Source: Emergomyces orientalis (Eukaryota; Ascomycota; Eurotiomycetes; Onygenales; Ajellomycetaceae). From it: 64,000 nt of DNA. A program made the translations under genes and the position numbers. A model generated the notes under the pieces. It had not been told where the DNA came from and searched no databases. It worked only from the letters and a program-made list of their open reading frames with translations. Shown here in pieces: positions 46,627 through 57,459 of the stretch (within the stretch, counting starts at the first letter, position 1; the number at the start of each line of letters is the position of its first letter). The stretch lies in NCBI GenBank assembly GCA_002110485.1, contig MOWL01000092.1, forward strand, positions 248,001-312,000, read 5' to 3'.

Positions 46627-47839
46627 TCACAGCCACTTAAAATATGGCACAAACGCCCCGCGCCTCCCCACCCTCTCCGCCCCGAAGCGGTCCACATACC
46701 ACTTCCGCCCCCAGCTCGCGCGGACCGCCGTTGTCGATATTGCGTTTACGAGGAATGCGATTGCGGGGAGGGGGAATGGTAGGCCCCATCTATCCAGCAG
46801 GTTTGCTAGGGGCGCGTAGTATGGGGCAAGGATGAGGGCGGGAATGGTCGTAGTTGCAGCGGACGAGGCAGTGGTGGTGGACGGGCATGGTGTAATGGAG
46901 AAGCCGATCAGGAGGAAGCCGAACCATTCAAGCCATTCAAAGACGTAGTGAGGGAAGAGGATTGTGCGGAACCAGCCGGTGGGAGGAGGGAGGACGTAGA
47001 CTTTGTCGTATTTGTTTTTGGGATTTTGAGGGGATTTGGCTTCATTATTATTACTGTTGTTATTGTTCTTATCAACTTCTTCCCTTCGTAGGCGGAATAG
47101 AGTCCCCTCCGCCTTGATGTTGCCGTACGCTCCAATTATGAATAAGCAGAGTCCGAGGTAGGGAAGGTATTCCGCCGGGAAATATTTTGTGGAGAAACTT
47201 GAGGTCGACGAGAGATGTGTTTGCTGCGGTCGTGGTGCTGTTGATCCCAGGATTGGTGTCCCATAACCTAACAGCCAGCCCGCTATGCAGCTCGAATTGA
47301 GGTAATTGAATCCCACAGCCGAAGAGATAATGATCAGGTGAATTGGCGACATGCTGGGCGCGAGGAAGAGGGGGGTTATGACGGCCCGATTTAGATAGTG
47401 GAGGACATAGAGGCATGCGACGATTTTATGCCAGGTGGGCAATTGGCCATCGGGAAACTTGGAAGTGCCCGTGAAGAGGGTGTATACCAGGTTGAGGGCA
47501 CCGACGCTCTCCATGCAGAGCCATGCGTAGCGGCCAGGAAAGTTTAGGCGGGAGGAAGGGAGGGAGGTTTTGCCTTGTGGGTGGAAAGGGGTTGTGAATT
47601 GGATGAGGGCAACCTTTGGAAGAGGGAGTTTAGCATTTCGGTTCTTCATGTAGATGCCTCAGAGCTGCCTGAAGTGTTTTGCTTGTGTGTGAGTCTGGAT
47701 AGGGGGTGATGTAGCTGTTGCTTACCATGGGGAAATATTGGAATACACCGAGGAGGACGTTGTAGGCTTCTGGGGATGCGGGAGGGAGGAAATCCTGGAA
47801 TGGTGGGAGGGAGCTACTCCATTTTGTAAGAGAGTCCAT
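46627..47839 (-). CDS. 3-oxo-5-alpha-steroid 4-dehydrogenase family membrane enzyme
   Basis: Two exons, 47,839-47,726 and 47,613-46,627, give 366 residues. This is the steroid 5-alpha-reductase family, integral ER proteins that reduce a C=C bond with NADPH; the fungal substrate is not known to me. The junction reads FQYFPMVALIQF and matches the FPLV-x-x-IQW stretch of the family. It then continues with HPQGKTSLPSSRLNFPGRYAWLCMES and LHYLNRAVITPLF, the signature segment with His and Asn-Arg. At least five hydrophobic segments are visible. The C-terminal end, RKWYVDRFGAERVGRRGAFVPYF, fits the conserved domain end. The acceptor CCAAAG at 47,614 was chosen over stronger-looking AGs because only it keeps frame and homology; a TGCTAAAC branch site precedes it. 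Confidence 0.82.
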
Positions 47840-48873
47840 GGCTTGGGCTGCAGACAACGAGTGTAATTGGGTTATATTAAGGTGATTGTTATATTCTTCT
47901 TCGTGCAGTTGTTAAGAGGAGAAAAGAATGATTTCATCGTAGGGGTACAACTGATGCGCAATCACCAAGACAAAAACAGGGCTATTTTTAACTTGGCTGC
48001 CTTGGAGAGGGATTACTGTGAGAGTGATGGCTCTCTATCTTGTCAAACACGCTCGCTAGCCCAGTAAAGTTATATAGCTACGGAGTACTGGGCGACGATC
48101 CTGTTTGTCTCAGTATTAATAGCTGACTGGTTAGTTAGTGCTCTATCTAGTAAAACCACACCACAATACATGTTGGTCTACTTTTATGCATTTATGAAGT
48201 ACTCAGGCATAAAAGATTGAATGGCCTAGCTAATTCGTCTCGGCTTTCTCTTCTATCTCCTCTTTCTAGGATTTGATATATCTATGTATCAATTGAATTT
48301 CATAATAACAAATTTCTCTGCAGAGGCGGCTGCTAAACTGCATACAATGCCATATACACACGACCTGCCAACATAAAAATCGGGATGCTCTACCTTTATT
48401 CCATTCCGATTCATATTCATCATCGACCGAGTACAAATTTAAAAGACCAAAAGATAAAAATAAAAATAAACAGTTCTATCCTGGAACTAGGTGGAATAAT
48501 AAGATGTCACATCCAATACCAAAATCATCAAGGATGGAGTATTGATGCAGATTCATCTTCCATTTCTGGTGGCAAGAAAAAGCAAAGCAAAAGTTCCCAA
48601 TGCAATCGATGCCGAATTTAGCAGCCCGCACGAAAATCCCAGTTGATTGAGTGGCTTTCAGCTTGCTTTCAAAACGGTAAGAGAAGGACAGGAAAATATA
48701 AGCGGAATAGCATAAGGCACACATATTTCTAAGTCATCAGGTCATGTCATTGGGGAGCTTGAATATAACAAGAGTTCTAGAGCCATTGCGTAAATAATGG
48801 AGCGGTATCCAGACGAGTTAAAAGCAAATTAACAAAAAGTCACAATAACTGGTGTGAGGGTTGACCCTCCCGA
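47840..48873. other. reductase promoter and UFD2 3' region
   Basis: About 1 kb between tandem minus-strand genes. No gene or repeat is evident; the sequence is A/T-rich with short open frames on both strands. Confidence 0.65.
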
Positions 48874-51800
48874 TTAGCCATCGGCGGTATCCATGCGTTC
48901 TATAGCGGAAGAAGTCATTGCTGCCACCTTCGCAGCCTTTCTCTCGGCTTTAAAAGTTTCTATTTTGGCCTTCATTTCCGTATCTAAGATCGACAGAGAA
49001 AAGTGTATGTCAGTTTATAGCGTTATAAATGCAAGAAAGTAGCGTTGCGTGGGTCAGGTGTTCGCAACTGTAAATACTCACCAGGAATAACATCCTCGAT
49101 CCTCAACGGAGCTCGATTGAATGGATCATTCGGGTCACTGAGAAGGTGGGATCGAATGGTGGAACGGTCAATGGAAACTTTAGAGCTGGGAAGAATAACA
49201 GGGTCTTCCATGAGAGTATATACCAAGGGGTCTGTTTTTGACAGGGATATATATTAGCTAACTGTGGCAGCAAAGGGGAATAGTTTACATTGAACAAACC
49301 TAGGAATTCATCAGGAATTTCTCCGAGATCCTCTTCAGCTTGATCATCCGCCTCCTTGGCAATCTTGAACTTGGCCTGCAGCTGTTCCCACTTGGCAAGG
49401 TCCTCCTGTGGTTTCAGAGCCCATTTACGCAGAATTTCAGCTGCCTTTTCAAAGTTCGATGGCTTATAGGACCGGCCATCACGGGCAACAGCTATGATAA
49501 AATTTTCTTTCTCCATAAGATTCAGGTATACATCGACAATCTCACTTAGAAGCGCCCGCGGATTGAAACCATACTCTGCCAAGTTGTCTACCCGGAGGTT
49601 AGCACTCTTGGGGCCAACCATAGCGTCCAAGTTATAATCCAACATATCAGCTAGGCGCTGTACGATTTCAGGCATTGTAAATGACTCTGCCAATGCCTCT
49701 GTGAAGAGTTTAAGCATGGCCACCGTTTCATTTGTGAGCTGCATATACGACTTCGCTCGGCCTTGTGCCGCGGATAGTTGCTCTTCCTTTTGTTGGCGAA
49801 CATTCTGTTCCATATTAGATCCCTCACGGGCAAGCTCGACTTGCAGATCATGAATCGTCAAGAACGCCGAAAACGATTCATCAAGTACAAACGTAACATC
49901 ATTCAGAAGGAGGTTAACAAAGCGAACGAAGAAGTCTAGATTCCGGTTTGCTTCATTATGGAGATTGTCTCGGTAGACAGTGTTCGGCCAGATACATTGG
50001 ATAATCTGGAAGATCTCGTACCGAATATTGAACTTATCAAAAAATTGCGTATGTGTCCCCGTAAACTCCGCCTCTATGTAAAATTTCATCAGGGCGTGAA
50101 GAAGATGCTCAGTGGCAAACGGTAAGGAATTGAGGAGGTCAACGAGGACGCCCCTGGAACCATTTCGTCGACGCCAAGTCCCTCTGTAAAGTATTGTAAC
50201 CAATCCAGCTTTGAGGTATGGGTTTTTGATATACTCTGAACTCTGCAGAAATGTGATGCAGAGCATAATCAATTCATCACCCTGTGTGGACGTTACCACA
50301 TGAGGCATGCTCCACATGATAAATTTGAAATTGCTGACAACATCATCTACAAAATATTCCGGGAGGCATTTGAAATTCTCCGGTTGGGTTTCGGGAAGAG
50401 GTAACTTCAGAGGTTCGGTCGGGAAATTACGCCCTGACACAATTCGTAACAACCAAACAATAACGTATCGCATAAATTGCATGGATCGGGCTTGCCATAG
50501 ATCGTCTAACAAGATGCCCTGCAGGGTGTACTTGAAAGAAAGACCAAGATCAAACTTGTCCTTGTATTTCTTCAATGCGTCTTCAAACATTTTGAGCTGC
50601 ACCGGATTGGAACGCCACTTATGTCTCTCGAGTTCAAATTTATCGATTTGGGTCTCCATATGGCGAAGATCTTTCTCCAGTTGCTCCAGTTTGGTCGTTA
50701 ATGATTCGCTTCCATAGTGGTGTGCAGCTGCAGTCAAGAAAAATATTTCCGTAATAAAATTTGATGTTCCTTCGTCGACCTGATCGTAAAATGCATCTGA
50801 AGCGTGCTGGTCAGCATTAATCTTTGTTTCGTCTCTCATGTGAACTCGAGGTTTCCGCTTCAGATAACCAACATCAATTCGATCAATCTAACCAAGTCAG
50901 TAAACATGTTTTCTAACCAACTGGAGACGGCTAGGGGGGAAATAGGCACCTTTGTGAACGCCGCATCCATGAAAGGTTCACAGAGCTGGTCAAGACATGT
51001 AGTGATATTGAACATAAATCCATCCGAAGAGATTGTTTTAGGATCAACTTGAAGCGCTCTTCTCTTGTGGTTGAGATTAACGGACGCGGCAAACCAGTCG
51101 AGGACATGTTCTCTGGCAGATTTCGATGCTCGGATAAACTGGTTGATGATATCCAACAGATCTGAATTAAGCAATTGTTGCATCATGCGCACAGCTCTTT
51201 GCGAGTTCAGGATGAACCCCTGGTCCCGGGTTTTGGGGCTTGAAAAGTAGTTGAGTGGCACGTCACGATGCAAAGGAGAAAGCCGAAACCAAGGCCCCAA
51301 AAGCGTTGCAGTCTCGAAATTTTCAGCATCGACAGGAGCGTTAAACAGCTCTGACTCAGTAATGGCGACAGCCAAGGGATGAAACCGGACAAGGTTTCGC
51401 AGTGCCTATCATCATACTGAGCATAAAATTGGGTTTCGGAGGACATTCTTCAACATACCATCACATAGGGCTTGTAATCCATATTTAAGGTCAAGTTCGA
51501 AAGCTCACGGCTCATTTCCTCGACAGCGCCAACAAAAGCCGGAAGAACCGTTTCATCTTCATCCGACCTCTTAACCGCTTCTGTAATAAAGTCATGACAT
51601 AGCCCTAGGTCATCCTCTGGATCTTGAAGGAGGTGGGACTTCAGCGTAGAAGAAGGAGTAGTATCAAGCCTAAAAGTAGATTAGGCATTTGTTAAGCTTG
51701 TCGAAATAATTGTGATTGCACATACCCAAACATTTCCGGCATGGTCGCCGCAAAAATGCAGTAGCTCATACATAGCCGTCTTGCCTCCGAGACTATGACA

Positions 51801-52575
51801 TACTTGCGGTCATCCGCGTTCTGCTTTCGGAATCCTTTATATAGTCTCGTTACCCTCTTCCAACATGGAAGCAGGTATTCCATCGGCTTGCCATTGTCCG
51901 TATTAGATGCGGCTTCTAGAAGTGCTTGGTCTAAAACGTCAATGTTCATACGGGGTGTCTGACCCTGCTCCTGCAGCTCTTGCCGTAGCCCAGCAAGGAA
52001 AATAAGTCTCTGCCCGTGAATGTCGACACGTCGACCTTCGTCCAACGTAACTCGAAATACAGCTCTCAACGTTTTGTCCTCGAAGTCTTCGATAGTCTCA
52101 CTAGACCGTAGGGTCGCTCGAGGTGTGCTGGTGCCGGACATATTGGGGGACTCCGCCTTGCTTTGCGACACGGAAGGCCCGATTCTTATTCGGGGAGTCC
52201 CTTCGTTTGACATCTGCATATCTGAGTGCGACGGGGTTGGGAGAGAAGAGAATGGTTGAGCTTGTTCACTCGAAATATTAATCTGGGGTCTTTGAGATGT
52301 AGGCTCCCGTTCAGCAGGAGATGAGGGTATTGGCGCTTGAGGCGGGGCTTCCGAATCGTTCTCACTCGATTGTGGTTGAGAGCTTGATTGGGCCGTGCCT
52401 GACGCTTGTGATCCAAGCTTGGCCAGTCGTTTATTGCGGATCTGGAAGTTGTAGCGGTCAGCGATGGATTCCAAGGAAAGATAGGTAGATTGAGAGAGAA
52501 AGGTAGAGCGTGGTAATGATATTATATGGATATAGGTAGGTACAGTACCTTGTCCGCATCGACAGAGTCCGCCAT
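48874..52575 (-). CDS. UFD2: ubiquitin conjugation factor E4 (Ufd2, U-box)
   Basis: Seven exons (52,575-52,549; 52,441-51,726; 51,669-51,459; 51,405-50,950; 50,887-49,300; 49,231-49,082; 48,983-48,874) give 1,085 residues. Ufd2 extends ubiquitin chains on substrates handed over by Cdc48 in ubiquitin-fusion and ER-associated degradation. The first exon codes MADSVDADK; exon 2 opens with IRNKRLAKLGSQASG, then a Ser/Pro-rich linker. The long helical Ufd2 core follows, with KYVIVSEARRLCMSY, HPLAVAITESELFN and TKINADQHASDAFYD. The U-box (about residues 999-1,075) reads DPLVYTLMEDPVILPSS, then IDRSTIRSHLLSDPNDPFNR, and the C terminus ends in a short charged helix. All introns keep frame; two have weak donors (GTGCCT and GTTTGT). 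A continuous frame runs upstream through intron 1 to an ATG at 52,831, but I judge it non-coding. Confidence 0.93.
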
Positions 52576-53221
52576 GTTTGGAGAATTCTGGCTTCACAGG
52601 GTAATTTATCTGACAAATCCGACTTGTATCGAAGATTCCTGCACAGTCGCAGGTTGAAACGAACAGGAGATAAAGGGTATTTATGTCTTTACAAAACATA
52701 CCGTCGTTGGAAGGCCAAAGATGCTTTGATGCCTGCTGTTGGTGATGCTTAACTAAGCTCTGGTTATCGCATAGCCCCACAATGAGTTTATCCGGCAGAC
52801 TAGCCCAGAACAGAAGGTTATGCCGGTTCATGTCCCTGCCATCAGAAATATCTTGAAGATATGATATTGTCTGATATATTGTAATGACAGTTGATTGAGG
52901 GTCTATACCAGAACAATAGTCAGGATATAACTGCTAGAAAGCGATCTTGAAAAAGCCAAGTAGTAAGAATGTTCAAAATGATTTACACAATTCAAGCAAG
53001 TTATCAATCGATGGCTTCAGAAGAACGGCAAAACTAATAAGCAAAAGCGACAAAGAAGAAAAAGGAAGAGAGTAGAAAGAGAAAAAAAATATATACATCC
53101 CTGGGTGATGCTAAAAACGCCCAACTCCGATCATACACAAAACAGAATATTATTGTCTATTCATACCATCAGCAACAGTGAGGGCGCGCAAGAGATAATG
53201 TCCGAGTTTCAATGTCCCATT
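52576..53221. other. UFD2 promoter and HLJ1 3' region
   Basis: About 650 bp between tandem minus-strand genes. It includes an ATG at 52,831 in frame with UFD2 exon 2 through intron 1. Beyond 52,850 it is A-rich with no gene. Confidence 0.65.
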
Positions 53222-54513
53222 TCAAAGTTTTAACGAATTCAGCTTCTTGCAACTCCGAAGTTCCAACGATCTTGCCTCCTTAAGCTTCTCGACATCGGGG
53301 AAGAACCAGCCCTGGGCATCTTGTATCATCTGCTCGCGTGCTTGAACTTCTCTTTCGCAGTCATATCGTAGGTTTGATACATAGTCAACCTCAACTTTTT
53401 GATCAAGCTGGTAGAATTTGCGCGCGCTGAAATCTTCCACCTCGGTAGGATTTACAAAATAGTCGAGTTTGAGTTTCGGTGTTGTTCGGTGCATTGTGTG
53501 TGGGGGTACAGCCTTGTCGAATCGGAGAGAAGGTCCAGTAGAGGACGAGCCAGAGAAGAGAGAGGTTAGGAGTGGGAGGAAGAATATGAGGAGGATCGGA
53601 ATGAACTGTGCAAACGATGCCATGCCGGCAGAAGGGGCCTCGGCTCCTGACTGATTATCTGCCTCGCGGGGTCGTCGTCGGGGACGTGAGCCGCCAAATT
53701 GATGTACGCGAATGTTGGGGCCTCCTCCCATATTAAAGACAAATTGCGGACCGGTCTCAAAGAGTCCCCCGCCTATTTACTTTAGTTAGCAACCGGATAC
53801 AACCGCAAAGAAGTTGATATAAAATAGGGTTCATTACCAAAAGGACCAAAGCCGCCTCCCCCAAAGCCGCCTCCTCCAAAAAACCTGTTGAATAGCTCCT
53901 CGGGTGATATTTCCTCATCATACATAGGCCCTCTACCTCCTCCTTGCGGGAACCCGCTGAACCCGCTGAACGGTGAAGATGACGACGAAGCCCCCGGTGA
54001 AAATCGATTATCCGGATCTCCGCCAAACTTATCGTATTTCGATTTTTTCTCTGAATCTGATAGTATTTGAAACGCTCGGGATACCACTAAAATGGAAAAC
54101 GGAAAAGGCATTAGTTAGGCTCATTAGTTCCCTAAGAAGTGTCCCGACTTTTAAGACATAAGGTATATCCTGCGGAATTCAGCTACCGGAAAGAAATATC
54201 TCCCCGAAACCGAAACAGGAAACAAAAAATTGAACATACTCTTAAAAGCCTCATCCGCGCCGTCAAACCCATTCTTATCGGGATGTGTTAGTAAACTGAG
54301 TTTCCGATAAGCCTTCTTAATCTCTCCATCAGACGCAGTCTTATCAAGAGCTAGGATCTCATAGAACGCCGTCGCTGAACATTTCCGCACCCGGAGTACT
54401 GCCGCTTTCTGTTCGGGTGTGAATTTCCGGTCTTGGTTTCCTTGGTTATGTTCTCTGGATTTTGCTGAGCCGTTGGGCTTTGCATCCGCACCGGATGCCG
54501 TTGCAGATGACAT
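53222..54513 (-). CDS. HLJ1: ER-membrane J-protein, Hlj1/DNAJB12 type
   Basis: Three exons (54,513-54,240; 54,086-53,838; 53,772-53,222) give 357 residues. These Hsp40 proteins face the cytosol from the ER membrane and recruit Hsp70 for ER-associated degradation. The J-domain covers about residues 46-112, with HPD at 77-79 and the FYEILALDK start. A Gly/Phe-rich segment follows (PFSGFSGFPQGGGRG and FFGGGGFGGGGFGPFG). A Gly- and Arg-rich linker leads to one membrane helix, FAQFIPILLIFFLPLLTSLF. A luminal DUF1977-type domain closes the protein, with LDYFVNPTEV and VEVDYVSNLRYDCERE. Domain order is that of DNAJB12/14 and fungal Hlj1. The introns are consensus, and the second has a GCTAACTAA branch region. 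It lies next to UFD2 in the same orientation, and both have ER-associated degradation roles. Confidence 0.9.
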
Positions 54514-55535
54514 CTTATTTCTATTGTTCTAGTCGAGGTCGTTCGTGGAAATATATGGGATGGACGTCTGAAGCTGAGGGGAACCCGTGCGGATCACAAG
54601 GAGATAGGAACAAATGCAAAAAAACTGCAATATGAGGTCGTGCTAGGATCTCAGCCACAACGAGTGGCAGAGGAGGGTATTACCGTCCCCTATACAACGA
54701 ATGAATGTTGTGCGGGCTATAATTCCGAGTCCTGGTGGAGTTGCGCTCGAAATGTCCTGCAAAAAGTCGAAGAATGGGGCGAGTTGAAGATTGTATGGAT
54801 GTCACGCATTGGCGTATTTGGGACCATGTTGGCTTTAGATCACGTGATACTCACACCAATCACTGCGGCACTTCTGGAGCAAAGCCTAAGCCATTTTGGA
54901 ACAGGGGAACCTACCTAGATATGCCCATAGTTTGATATTTTGGGGTAGTTTCTTTGCATATTGTTGCATGAACTTATATAGGTTTGAATAAAGGCTGCTA
55001 CATGTAATTAAATTAGGTTCTGATTTACTATTGACTGTAGTAGCTTTCACAGACTGCAAACTCCACTTTTTATCTTACCGCGAGATTTAAGCACAGCTGC
55101 TGTTGCTGCTGTGATTAACTCTGGAAATCCTTGCACATCATTACTGCAAACGGACAACAGTGACAAATTGTGTCGTCAATTAGACTCTGTTTGGAATGGT
55201 GGATTATCAACACCTCGAAAAGTTCGAGTTGGAGAACCGCGTCTGATTTTCATCGCGGCTGTTATTTAAGCGCGAATTGCATCAACCATAAATTTAAGCT
55301 TTTTGTCGTCACTGTACTGTACAAAAACTTGGTGCCGCAACTCCAAGCTTCCCATTAATGATTATTTGTTGTTCCGCCTTCAGCCAAAATACCATTAATA
55401 TAATAAATAGATTTGCCCCTCGAAACACCGTTTTAGGCAGATATCTTCAACAACAAAATACGTGACTTTAGTGACTCCAAATCAGAATTTTATATCACTG
55501 GCAACAGGGAATCTCCCAGAGAGCAGCCGGACAAA
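54514..55535. other. divergent spacer between HLJ1 and the Aim19-like gene
   Basis: About 1 kb between divergent starts. It contains the palindrome TCACGTGA at 54,840-54,847. Two short overlapping frames near 54,640-54,935 are unconvincing. No repeat is seen. Confidence 0.6.
54840..54847. promoter_or_regulatory. TCACGTGA E-box palindrome
   Basis: A perfect 8-bp CACGTG-core palindrome about 330 bp upstream of HLJ1 and 690 bp upstream of the Aim19-like gene. It is a candidate bHLH (Cbf1 or SREBP-like) site, by sequence only. Confidence 0.4.
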
Positions 55536-56044
55536 ATGACGCAAGAAGGAATTAACCCCCCTCCAAAACAATCGCTAATACAATATGCGCGCGCATGGGG
55601 AGGTAAGTCAAACAATTCCTGCTAATATATCTACCTTGCTAGATGGAACTCCCGTTTGAATCGCTGGTGAAACTGCGGCGCTAACTGAACATCGCCTTGC
55701 TAGAAAATCCATTCCCACCCACCCTCCTCGCAACGCTCATCGCTGCTCAACATATGCGCCCCTTCCAGCCTCTACCTATGCTCTTCCCGCCAGCACTCCT
55801 ATTCACTACATACCTCAATCTCCTAGACTACAAGGTCGATGCAGCAGGCGTGAGTGCGACGTGGTCGGGTTTATATTTGCTCCTGGCTGCGAAGAGGAAA
55901 CAGCCATTTATGCAAAAGTGGGGGGCTAGAGGAATTGTGAGGGGCGCTGCTATGGGGTTGGGGTTTACGAATATGGTTAGTGGCGGGTTGGTTTATATGC
56001 TTGGTAAGAGGAGGGGGGATGATGGAGAGGGGTTAAGTATTTGA
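55536..56044 (+). CDS. small membrane protein, possibly Aim19 family
   Basis: Two exons, 55,536-55,602 and 55,704-56,044, give 135 residues. The core carries PFPPTLLATLIAAQHMRPF, then a hydrophobic stretch LFPPALLFTTYLNLL, DAAGVSATWSGLYLLLAAKR, and a C-terminal helix with GLGFTNMVSGGLVYMLG. At least two and probably three to four membrane helices are likely. The pattern of a short soluble start, RP-containing first loop, and D-x-x-G...W-x-x-LY-L-L segment resembles the fungal Aim19 family (altered inheritance of mitochondria), of unknown function. I recall this family only roughly, so a similar small mitochondrial membrane protein is the alternative. The intron is consensus (GTAAGT and CTAG) and restores the frame. 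Confidence 0.7.
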
Positions 56045-56532
56045 GGGAGTCAGAAGCATTGTGATGGCATTTGAGCTTTTTTATATTTATTACTTTTTAG
56101 CTATGGCATTGGTGGTGTTATGGGAATGTACAGTAAAGCATGTAATGTTTTCAGGAAGAGTTCGGCTTCATAATGTCGTGATATATGTATATATGTGATC
56201 GTTTCAAATTTTGGAATTCGGACATTCGCATAATTCATGAGCTGTATATATCTTGGCTCACATGGATGTCATAGCATATGCTATGCTACTATTGGATCCT
56301 TGGGTAGCATGATCGGTCTAAGGGTCTTTGGAACATTATTGTAACCTCGGGTTTACGATATCACAGCTATTCCTTTTTCCGCTGTCGAAGGGGTGAGACG
56401 GTTGCCAATGCTGATGCCCTCTGGAAAGGTGCAACGACTGTCAAACGATTGCGATATATTAACACCTACGTGAAGCATGTGCACGAGAAGACGCGTAGAC
56501 ATAGTAGATCAGTCCATTTAAAGCCCTCGTGT
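56045..56532. other. convergent spacer
   Basis: About 490 bp of A/T-rich sequence between converging 3' ends. Nothing notable apart from a short inverted CATAGCATATGCTATG-like palindrome around 56,270-56,285. Confidence 0.65.
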
Positions 56533-57459
56533 TCACGAGCCACCATACAGCCTCTGGGATGTTACCCAGTCGTAAATGTCAGGCGTGACCAATTTTTCCA
56601 AGGCATTGACATCGTTATTCACCACAGCGTTTCTAGCCTGTGTTGAGCTAACGGGCTCCTCTCCAACCTTCATCCCTTCAACCAGTTCGATGCGCTCAGC
56701 CCATTCTCGCTTACCTCCATTATGTTCCATGCCTCCTTGGGCTAGATTGTGCAAAAATAATTCTTGGTCCTCTTGACGGCCCCACTCAGAATCCGCCCGA
56801 AACGTCACCCTAAGTCTGTGCTGGCTGAAGAACTGACTCAAGGGTTGGAGGGTATGTTCAGGGGGATAGTATTTGGTATCAAAGATTCGGACTAGGGTAT
56901 CATACCCTGTGAGGAGGGTCTGTTCAGGTGAACCCGGATAGAAGTTCGATGTGGAAATGGCCGCTGCTTTGTCTATAAAATATGGTAACTTGGTCACTCC
57001 GATATCAACAATTGGTGTGCTTTGTTGGCCCCTCTGTACATTATTATTGTTTTGGCGGGCTTGCGATAAAGCAGCCTGAATGTCTTCAGCAAATATCCGC
57101 ATCATGACGAGCCGATCCTCAAATGAAGCCGGCTTGGACGGCTTGTCGGCATTCCGAGTAGCGAGAAGAAGCAGGAGTCTGACAGAGCATGTGTCGGCAT
57201 GTCGAAGAAGGGCCGATTTGGCAATACCGAGATGGGCCTGTGTTGGGGGGTTGAAGGATGAGTCCAACACGTAGAGCTTGGTTGGTGGTCCCGCTTCGGG
57301 TTTGTCCACGGGCACTGTATCCAAAACCTGGAAAACCCTTGAAGATGAAATAAAATCCTGGAGAGAGGTGTGATATGTCTGCCGCAGGTGATGTAGAGGT
57401 CGGGTTTCTGGGTTGGATGTCATGGAGAACGAGCGTCGTAATGATGTACCAAGGGCCAT
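56533..57459 (-). CDS. POF1: NMN adenylyltransferase-like protein (Pof1 type)
   Basis: One exon, 308 residues from the ATG at 57,459; another in-frame Met lies 12 codons later. It belongs to the nucleotidyltransferase superfamily with a Rossmann-like fold. The nucleotide-binding start LYVLDSSFNPPTQAHLGIA corresponds to the GSFNPxTxxH motif of NMN adenylyltransferases. The second signature SSTQARNAV corresponds to the ISSTxxR motif. SFEDRLVMMRIF lies between them, and TLLTGYDTLVRIFDTKYY is the substrate-side helix. This set resembles yeast Pof1, reported to act in filamentation and protein quality control and as an NMN adenylyltransferase. A glutamine/asparagine-rich loop (QARQNNNNVQRGQQ) is an insertion. 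The N-terminal 20 residues (LRRSF) might be a weak targeting signal. The frame is open upstream without another ATG. Confidence 0.82.
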   Translation of the reverse strand: MALGTSLRRSFSMTSNPETRPLHHLRQTYHTSLQDFISSSRVFQVLDTVPVDKPEAGPPTKLYVLDSSFNPPTQAHLGIAKSALLRHADTCSVRLLLLLATRNADKPSKPASFEDRLVMMRIFAEDIQAALSQARQNNNNVQRGQQSTPIVDIGVTKLPYFIDKAAAISTSNFYPGSPEQTLLTGYDTLVRIFDTKYYPPEHTLQPLSQFFSQHRLRVTFRADSEWGRQEDQELFLHNLAQGGMEHNGGKREWAERIELVEGMKVGEEPVSSTQARNAVVNNDVNALEKLVTPDIYDWVTSQRLYGGS

